Positions 1 to 5,329 of a stretch of DNA of 5,329 bases are shown piece by piece. How positions within the stretch are numbered: the stretch's first letter is position 1; every line of letters starts with the position of its first letter. The DNA comes from Nocardioides sp. GTDB taxonomy: Bacteria; Actinomycetota; Actinomycetes; Propionibacteriales; Nocardioidaceae. The notes under the pieces are model-generated. The model ran no database searches and was not told the DNA's origin. It saw only the letters and a list, made by a program, of their open reading frames with translations. The stretch spans positions 28,364 through 33,692 of the forward strand of contig DOWL01000146.1 in assembly GCA_003519585.1 (NCBI GenBank), given 5' to 3'. A program made the position numbers and the translations under genes.

Positions 1-162
1 TCCTTGGACCTCGGTGACCTCGAGGTCGTCAACCCCGGCGACTCGGTGGAGGTGACGGTTGAGCTCGGCAAGGCGGTCCCGATGGAGCCCGGCCTCGGCT
101 TCGCCGTCCGCGAGGGCGGCCGCACCGTCGCCGCGGGTGTGGTGACGGCGATCCTCGACTGA
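1..162 (+). CDS. tuf: Elongation factor Tu, C-terminal end (5' partial), divergent copy
   Basis: The 53 residues before the TGA at 160-162 are the end of EF-Tu domain 3, the beta-barrel of the GTPase that carries aminoacyl-tRNA to the ribosome. The hallmarks are NPGD, TVEL, the PMEPGLGFA segment and the near-invariant REGGRTV, then a short VTAILD tail. The residues matching E. coli A375 and E378, both sites of elfamycin-resistance changes, are retained (codons 103-105 and 112-114). The copy is unusual. The Arg of the GLRFA segment is Gly (codon 97-99), GAG after GGRTV is AAG, and the tail ends in AILD, whereas the common bacterial form ends in a basic KI/KV-type tail. The following gene is not rpsJ and a terminator follows directly, so this is probably not the str-operon copy. 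I infer a second tuf paralogue, comparable to the divergent tuf3 of streptomycetes. The start lies outside the window. Confidence 0.9.
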   Translation, partial: SLDLGDLEVVNPGDSVEVTVELGKAVPMEPGLGFAVREGGRTVAAGVVTAILD

Positions 163-194
163 GGCCCACAGACCCGCTACCCGGGAAACCCAGG

Positions 195-226
195 GCGGCC
201 CCACGATCGGTCAGTCGTGGGGCCGC
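195..226. terminator. Strong hairpin, probable bidirectional transcription terminator
   Basis: A perfect 12-bp inverted repeat (GCGGCCCCACGA at 195-206, its complement at 215-226) encloses an 8-base loop. It lies 32 bp after the tuf stop and 25 bp beyond the stop of the convergent thioesterase gene. There is no T-run on either side. This fits the U-poor intrinsic terminators common in actinobacteria. Its place between two converging genes suggests it stops transcription from both sides. A second 10-bp palindrome (237-246, AGCCCGGGCT) lies between it and the thioesterase stop and may add to termination from that side. Confidence 0.8.
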
Positions 227-251
227 TCCGGCGTCGAGCCCGGGCTGGGAG

Positions 252-749
252 TCAGCGCAGGGCGAGGCATCCCGACGTGGGCGGCGACCACGTCAGCGCA
301 GCATGCTCGGCGATCCGGGCATCGAGGTTGGCGGCGATCTCGTCCGGCCACGGCTCGGTCCCGCGCGGGTCGAGCCGAACGCAGAGAATGATCTCCTCGA
401 TCACCGTCGAGAGCTGCTCACGGGTGTCGTCGAGCACGAACACCAACGCGTGCACGGCCCGCTCGGAGCGGCCGAGCAGCCGCACCCGGACCGACATCCG
501 GTCGCCGGTGCGCAGCTCGTGCACGTAGGTCACGTGATGCTCGGCGGAGAGGTGGGCCAGCCCGAACTTGGTGGGCCAGTTGCTCGGGATGCCCACGCTC
601 GCCAGCGACTCGTCCAATCCCTCGCTGCCGATCCCGAGGTAGTGGCGGACATTGAGCTGCCCGTTGTTGTCCTCGAAGGCGAGGGGGACGACTTGGACGG
701 AGTACGCCGGCAGGGCGACGAGCTCTTCATAGCTGGGGACGGCAGGCAT
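252..749 (-). CDS. Thioesterase family protein (hot-dog fold, acyl-CoA thioesterase-like)
   Basis: This 165-residue protein is read from an ATG at 749 down to the TGA at 254-252. Its length suits a single-domain cytoplasmic hot-dog thioesterase, an enzyme that hydrolyses acyl-CoA to free acid and CoA. Near the N-terminus it carries D27-x-N-G-Q31-L-N33-x3-Y37, a close version of the D-x-x-G-H-x-N-N-x-x-Y signature of the 4-hydroxybenzoyl-CoA thioesterase/YbgC group. Here the usual His is Gln. The following segment HLSAEHHVTYVHELRTGD (about residues 67-84) matches the family's central-helix and strand region, and 'RTGD' is typical. I chose the ATG at 749 because the fold begins there; the frame stays open to 1274 but the extra sequence is low-complexity and overlaps real genes on the other strand. 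No SD is present, and a TAGGGT box 7 bases upstream suggests a leaderless mRNA. The substrate cannot be told from sequence. Confidence 0.85.
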   Translation of the reverse strand: MPAVPSYEELVALPAYSVQVVPLAFEDNNGQLNVRHYLGIGSEGLDESLASVGIPSNWPTKFGLAHLSAEHHVTYVHELRTGDRMSVRVRLLGRSERAVHALVFVLDDTREQLSTVIEEIILCVRLDPRGTEPWPDEIAANLDARIAEHAALTWSPPTSGCLALR

Positions 750-756
750 GCCGTCG

Positions 757-762
757 ACCCTA
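757..762 (-). promoter_or_regulatory. Putative -10 box (TAGGGT) for a leaderless thioesterase transcript
   Basis: On the minus strand TAGGGT is followed by seven bases and then the ATG at 749. It matches the actinobacterial housekeeping-sigma -10 pattern TANNNT. A -10 box in this place would start transcription at or within a base or two of the ATG, which explains the absence of an SD. I see no convincing -35 hexamer at the usual 16-18 base spacing. The call is inferred from position and motif only. Confidence 0.45.
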
Positions 763-806
763 GGCGGTGGTCGCGGCTGCTCGGGTGGAGGACCACACTT
801 GCTTGC

Positions 807-1223
807 ATGAAGCGCGTCATCGTGGTGATGCTCGTCCTGGCCATCGCTCTGGACGTGGCGTACTGGTCGATCTGGTTCACCTCGCGCAACACCCTCGCCA
901 GCGAGCACCGCGCGGCCTACTACGAGTTCGAGAACGCCTTCCCGCTCGCCGACCTCTGGCTCGGTCTCGCGTGCCTGTTGGCGCTGGTCGCCCTGCTGCA
1001 GCGCCGGGAGACGGCGCTGCTCTGGCTGATCTGTGCGGGATCCGCAGGGCTCTACCTGTTCGGGATGGACTTCCTGTACGACGTGGAGCACGGCATCTTC
1101 GCCAAGGGCGGCGGCGGGATCGTGGAAGCGTGCATCGTGGCGGTCACGCTGGTGTTCTCGGTCACCGTGCTGCGGTTCGCCTGGACCCGTCGCGATGCCC
1201 TGATCGCGGGTTCCGCGACGTAA
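807..1223 (+). CDS. Four-helix integral membrane protein of unknown function
   Basis: This 138-residue hydrophobic protein has four clear membrane segments at about residues 4-24, 48-65, 70-90 and 104-126. Short basic patches (QRR at 65-67, TRRD near the C-terminus) mark the cytoplasmic ends. A loop after helix 1 carries the motif FPLAD (45-49). The third helix runs into an acidic, His-containing stretch, FGMDFLYDVEHGIF (85-98), with D88, D92, E94 and H95, which looks conserved-family-like rather than random. I do not recognise a named family or a catalytic site. The ATG at 807 is chosen because it opens directly into the first helix. A GGAGG lies upstream at 787-791, but 15 bases before the start is long for an SD. 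The stop is only 28 bp before the potassium channel gene on the same strand, so co-transcription and a link to ion transport are plausible but unproven. Transcription diverges from the thioesterase gene across a 57-bp gap. Confidence 0.8.
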   Translation: MKRVIVVMLVLAIALDVAYWSIWFTSRNTLASEHRAAYYEFENAFPLADLWLGLACLLALVALLQRRETALLWLICAGSAGLYLFGMDFLYDVEHGIFAKGGGGIVEACIVAVTLVFSVTVLRFAWTRRDALIAGSAT

Positions 1224-1251
1224 CACGCCCGTCACGTATCCGGTCCACAGT

Positions 1252-3045
1252 GTGCGTGTGACGACCGGCTCCACCGATCCCGCGCTGTGGGTCGGTCACG
1301 TCATCGTCTGCGGCCTGCACGACGAAGGTCTGAGGATCATCGAGCAACTGCACGCGAGCGGCGTGCTGACCGTCGCCGTCGACGACGAGCCCGACCCTCG
1401 GCTGGTAGCCGCGGCCACCGCACTCGGCGTACCGATCATCGCCGCCGACTCCCGCTTGCCCGAGAGTCTGATGGCAGCCGGCTTCGCCGGTGCCGTGGCC
1501 CTGATCTGTGTCGAGAGCGAGGACCTCCACACCCTGGCGACCGCGCTCGGCGCTCACGACCTGCGGCCCGACGTACGGATCGTCGTGCAGCTGCGCAACG
1601 CGGCGGTCGGCCGCGCGCTCGCTGACCTGGGGATCCGGGTGCTGGACGTCGCGGGGCTGGCCGCGCCGTCCATCGTCGAAGCATGCCTGCAGCGGGGGCG
1701 GCGGACCATCGTGCTCGGCGATGACGAGTACGTCGTGGTCGACACGCTCGTCAGGGTTCCGGGCACGTTGCGCGAGCTGTACGGCGACCTGGCCCCGATC
1801 GCGGTGGACCGTGGTGCGGGCGCGGGCGTCGAGATGACGCCCGGACGTGATCTGCCGGTCTCGCCCGGCGACCTGGTCACGGTGCTGGGCTCTCAGGCGG
1901 ACATCGAGGCGGCCGGCCTGGGGCTGCGGCGCCGCAGGATCGACCACACCTCGTCCGGCGTCGTCGGAGCCCGCGGCATGCGGGCGCCGCGCCGGCGAAG
2001 GTCGTGGCTCAGTGATCTCTTCGCGGGGATCGATCGACGGGTGAAGATCGCCGTGCTCGCGCTGCTATCACTGGCCGTCGTATCGGTCGGTGTCCTGCTC
2101 GTCGGCTACGAGGAGCCGGACGGCCGACGGATGTCGCCGCTCGATGCGCTGTACTTCACGATCGAGACGATCGGCACCGTCGGCTACGGAGACTTCTATT
2201 TCCGCGACCAGCACTGGTGGCTGCGGCTGTGGGCGATCGTGCTGATGGTGGTCGGCGCGACGCTGGCCACGGTGTTCTTCGCGATGCTGACCAACATGCT
2301 CGTCAGCCGTCGGCTGGAGGAGTCGCTCGGCCGGCGTCGCATCACCGGCGTCGAGGACCACGTGGTCGTGGTCGGGCTGGGTTCCATCGGTCTCCGGACC
2401 GTGGAGCAGTTGGTGGCTGCTGAGGTGGAGACCGTGGTGGTGGAGGCCGAGATCGAGAACCAGCATCGGGCTCGGCTGCGCGCGCTGCGGGTGCCGCTGC
2501 TCACGGCGGACGCCACGAACGTGGATACCTGGAACCACCTGGCCCTGGACCGGTGCCGGGCCGTAGCGGTCCTCACCTCGAGCGACCTGGTCAACATCGA
2601 GACCGGCCTGGCCGTCCGGGACCGCCTGGGAGAGCGCTGGGAGACCGTGCCCGTCGTGCTCAGGCTGTTCGATCGTCAGTTGGCCGGCACCGTTGCCGCA
2701 AGCTTCGACTTCCGGCATGTGCGGTCGCCGGCGGCCCTGGCCGCGCCGTGGTTCGTGGGTGCCGCCCTCGGGCTGGAGATCGTCGAGACCTTCTACGTCG
2801 GCGACCAGCCGCTGCTGGTCGCGGTGCTGCGGGTGGTGAGCGGCCGTGGGCTCGATGGCATGGCGATGTCTCAGTTGGCGGCGCGGCTCAGAGTGGTCGC
2901 CCTGCGCCGCGCGGACGGCAGCACGGTCAGCCTCCCTCGGCGCGATACCCGCATGGCCGGCGGCGACACCGCCTACCTCGTCGGTCCCTACGAGGAGTTG
3001 TTGCGGCTGCTCCGGTCGGACGCCGCGAGGATCACCGCGCCCTAA
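1252..3045 (+). CDS. Potassium channel with N- and C-terminal RCK (TrkA-N/TrkA-C) domains
   Basis: This 597-residue protein should form a gated K+ channel in the cytoplasmic membrane. Domain order: TrkA-N/RCK at about residues 15-135; an RCK_C-like lobe at about 150-215 ending in PGDLVTVLGS; a basic linker rich in Arg (226-263); membrane helix 1 at about 265-285; pore helix and selectivity filter T306-IGTVGYGD-314; helix 2 at about 325-351 with a possible gating-hinge Gly335; a second TrkA-N at about 369-495; and a second RCK_C at about 510-588. The second Rossmann motif is canonical (GLGSIG at 375-380, acidic E398 closing strand 2). The first is degenerate (GLHDEG at 21-26), though an acidic D44/D45 is kept. 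Most bacterial RCK channels have the RCK only after the pore, so this layout is larger than usual. RCK domains normally bind nucleotide, Ca2+ or c-di-AMP to open or close the gate. The GTG at 1252 is used; a second GTG at 1258 is equally possible, and neither has an SD. Confidence 0.93.
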   Translation: MRVTTGSTDPALWVGHVIVCGLHDEGLRIIEQLHASGVLTVAVDDEPDPRLVAAATALGVPIIAADSRLPESLMAAGFAGAVALICVESEDLHTLATALGAHDLRPDVRIVVQLRNAAVGRALADLGIRVLDVAGLAAPSIVEACLQRGRRTIVLGDDEYVVVDTLVRVPGTLRELYGDLAPIAVDRGAGAGVEMTPGRDLPVSPGDLVTVLGSQADIEAAGLGLRRRRIDHTSSGVVGARGMRAPRRRRSWLSDLFAGIDRRVKIAVLALLSLAVVSVGVLLVGYEEPDGRRMSPLDALYFTIETIGTVGYGDFYFRDQHWWLRLWAIVLMVVGATLATVFFAMLTNMLVSRRLEESLGRRRITGVEDHVVVVGLGSIGLRTVEQLVAAEVETVVVEAEIENQHRARLRALRVPLLTADATNVDTWNHLALDRCRAVAVLTSSDLVNIETGLAVRDRLGERWETVPVVLRLFDRQLAGTVAASFDFRHVRSPAALAAPWFVGAALGLEIVETFYVGDQPLLVAVLRVVSGRGLDGMAMSQLAARLRVVALRRADGSTVSLPRRDTRMAGGDTAYLVGPYEELLRLLRSDAARITAP

Positions 3046-3178
3046 TCCTCCTGCACCCGGGCGACGGTGGGAGATGAACCCGGTTCGACTGTTCCGCGGT
3101 TGATCGGACACCGCCGCACGGGCCGCAGTCGAGGCCGCCTGGGCGCTTCGCGATGCGCTGCTGAGGGGCGGTCCCGTT

Positions 3179-3184
3179 TAGGGT
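3179..3184 (+). promoter_or_regulatory. ychF: Putative -10 box (TAGGGT) for leaderless ychF transcription
   Basis: TAGGGT is followed by eight bases and the GTG at 3193. It fits TANNNT of the actinobacterial housekeeping sigma factor and would put the transcript start at or beside the start codon. No SD lies between them. The same hexamer sits at nearly the same distance before the thioesterase gene. No clear -35 hexamer is visible in the 20 bases upstream. The rest of the 147-bp gap after the channel gene (3046-3192) shows no gene and no strong terminator hairpin. Confidence 0.45.
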
Positions 3185-3192
3185 TCTCGGTT

Positions 3193-4282
<1,090 letters not shown>

Positions 4283-4401
4283 TCCAGCGGGCCAGCGATC
4301 TAGCGGACCCAGTCAGTCGGCACGGAGTCGGCAGATTTCAGGGTCGCCGATCCAGAGATTTGATCCATCCCGCGAACCTTTTCGTCATTCTCGACATCGA
4401 G

Positions 4402-4440
4402 ATGGACATGAAGCCCTTCGATTCGTCCGGAACACGATGA
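4402..4440 (+). other. Possible 12-codon leader ORF overlapping the start of the secreted protein
   Basis: An ATG at 4402 (a second at 4408) opens a frame encoding MDMKPFDSSGTR. Its TGA (4438-4440) overlaps the ATG at 4437 as ATGA. Such an overlap can couple translation of two frames. No SD precedes it beyond a GAG touching the ATG, and the peptide shows no attenuator signature such as repeated rare or regulatory codons. It may be chance. Confidence 0.15.
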
Positions 4441-5329
4441 ACTACCAGACCTTGGTTCGAACTTTGACCGCTGCGACGGTCGCGGTGGGTGCGCCGCTAC
4501 TCCTCGGCTCCTCCGTGCCAGCCCACGCAGCTGCGACGTGCCAGGGTCAGGCCGTCACCATCGAGGGCAGTGGCGATCTCACCGGCACGCCGGGCGATGA
4601 CGTCATCCTCACCTCCGGCCACACCGTCGTGCGTGGGGGCGGTGGCAGTGATCTCGTCTGTGTCACCGGTGGGGCGGTGTGGGTCCTAGGCGAGCGCATC
4701 TCGGTGTTCTCGCAGGCGCCTGCTGGCACCGGAGCCACCGTCACCCTCTCCGCCACGTCGTACGCGTCCTACGTGGGATCGCCAGACCAGGACGAGCTGT
4801 CCGTGTACCCCACCATCCCTGCCGCGTTCGACTTCGACCTCACCTCGGGCGGCAGTGACACTGTCTTCGTGATGGCTCAGGACAACACGACTGTCGCGAG
4901 TCGCGGTGCAGTGCGGTTCGGACCAGGTTCGACCGAACTCGTCACCGCGGGTCTCAGGACCGCCGATGTCGACCTTGCGTCCGGAACGTTTTCCGTCGAC
5001 GGCACTGTGTCCGGGACAGTCAGCGGTACCAGCAACGTCTATGCGTTTGGAGAGCAGATCCGCCTCCGAGGAGATAGCAGCGCGAACCGTCTGTACGCGC
5101 GCGGGTGCGACGTGGTCAGCAAGGGCGGGAAGGGTCCGGACGAAGTCGCCCGAGGTCGGTACGCCGACGCCCACGACATCGACGGGGTCCGCTGCCCCGA
5201 TGGACTCGACTACACGTTCAAGGGCGGAGACGGGAACGACACCCTCAGGGGCACTACCCGCGACGACCGGATCCTGGGCGGCCCGGGCTACGACAAGGCC
5301 AACGGTCGAGGTGGTCATGACCGGTGTCG
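4437..5329 (+). CDS. Secreted RTX-like (calcium-binding repeat) protein, 3' partial
   Basis: The frame from the ATG at 4437 stays open to the window edge (297 complete codons) without a stop. Residues 1-31 form a Sec signal peptide: a short N-region with R8, a hydrophobic core (about 10-27) and an AHA-type cleavage site near 31. The mature protein would start near AATCQG. A first RTX-like stretch follows at 50-75 (GTPGDD, then RGGGGSDLVC). Residues about 79-205 are Ser/Thr/Val-rich, probably beta-structure, with few charges. RTX-like motifs return at about 229-234 (KGGKGPDE) and strongly at 263-297 (GGDGND, RDDRILGGPGYD, GRGGHD), where Asp/Gly turns would bind Ca2+. Cysteines at 35, 75, 224, 253 and 297 fit disulfides outside the cell. 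The weak GGAA at 4429-4432 is the only SD-like sequence. Codons end in A or T more often than in ychF. No catalytic domain is visible, so the role, such as adhesion or a cell-surface function, is unknown. Confidence 0.85.
   Translation, partial: MNYQTLVRTLTAATVAVGAPLLLGSSVPAHAAATCQGQAVTIEGSGDLTGTPGDDVILTSGHTVVRGGGGSDLVCVTGGAVWVLGERISVFSQAPAGTGATVTLSATSYASYVGSPDQDELSVYPTIPAAFDFDLTSGGSDTVFVMAQDNTTVASRGAVRFGPGSTELVTAGLRTADVDLASGTFSVDGTVSGTVSGTSNVYAFGEQIRLRGDSSANRLYARGCDVVSKGGKGPDEVARGRYADAHDIDGVRCPDGLDYTFKGGDGNDTLRGTTRDDRILGGPGYDKANGRGGHDRC
5223..5327 (+). repeat. RTX-type glycine/aspartate nonapeptide repeats (coding)
   Basis: Residues 263-297 of the secreted protein contain about four imperfect units of the G-G-x-G-x-D-x-L-x kind: GGDGNDTLR, GTTRDDRIL, GGPGYDKAN and GRGGHDRC. 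These form calcium-binding parallel beta-rolls in RTX proteins. The array is short within the window and could continue past its end. The units differ in DNA sequence, so this is a protein repeat rather than a recent DNA duplication. Confidence 0.75.

Noticed and set aside
303..806. Upstream extension of the membrane protein frame to 303
   Set aside because: It is antisense to the well-supported thioesterase and shows no domain; the hydrophobic protein begins cleanly at 807.
750..1274. Upstream extension of the thioesterase frame on the minus strand to 1274
   Set aside because: The added 175 residues are low-complexity and rich in Gln, Arg, Glu and His, with no fold, and lie antisense to the membrane protein gene.
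2068..3111. Long open frame on the minus strand (also 1162-1947 and 3178-4104)
   Set aside because: These mirror the channel and ychF genes. Their products are rich in Arg, His, Gln, Asp and Gly without recognisable motifs, as expected of antisense frames in high-GC DNA.
3067..3192. N-terminal extension of YchF by 42 residues
   Set aside because: It is Arg/Gly-rich and absent from the family; YchF starts a few residues before the P-loop, as the GTG at 3193 gives.
3046..3192. Possible terminator or small RNA between the channel and ychF
   Set aside because: Only short GGCC-type palindromes are present (for example around 3121-3137); no stem is long enough to support a call.
4686..5318. Minus-strand open frame of 210 codons opposite the secreted protein
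   Set aside because: The plus-strand frame has a signal peptide, RTX motifs and paired cysteines; the minus product has none.

Overview
The window is high-GC DNA with strongly G/C-ending codons, GTG starts and almost no Shine-Dalgarno sequences. This points to an actinobacterium. The protein styles (divergent EF-Tu, RCK-first potassium channel, secreted RTX-like protein beginning ATCQG) suggest Nocardioides or a relative, but that genus call is an inference. I see no rRNA, tRNA, CRISPR array, insertion sequence or prophage gene. Most of the window is ordinary chromosome.

Layout. (1) Bases 1-162 are the 3' end of an elongation factor Tu gene on the + strand. Its sequence is clearly divergent. 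It is followed by a perfect 12-bp hairpin (195-226), which also serves the convergent gene as a likely two-way terminator. (2) 252-749 on the - strand encodes a hot-dog-fold acyl-CoA thioesterase-like protein. (3) Divergent from it, 807-1223 on the + strand encodes a four-helix membrane protein of unknown function. (4) Only 28 bp later, 1252-3045 encodes a 597-residue potassium channel. It has an RCK/TrkA-N module on each side of one two-helix pore; its filter reads TVGYGD. (5) 3193-4269 encodes the universal ATPase YchF. (6) After a 167-bp gap, 4437 to the window end encodes the N-terminal 297 residues of an exported RTX-like, probably calcium-binding protein; its 3' end is outside the window.

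How they work together. The membrane protein and channel probably share a transcript, so the membrane protein could be an accessory to, or regulated with, the channel. The others look like independent units: a translation factor paralogue, a thioesterase, a ribosome-associated ATPase and a secreted surface protein. Two of them (thioesterase and ychF) carry the same TAGGGT hexamer 7-8 bases before the start codon and lack an SD, as expected of leaderless transcripts. No previously undescribed multi-gene system is evident. The observations most worth a second look are the channel's degenerate N-terminal RCK domain, the divergent EF-Tu and the leaderless promoters.
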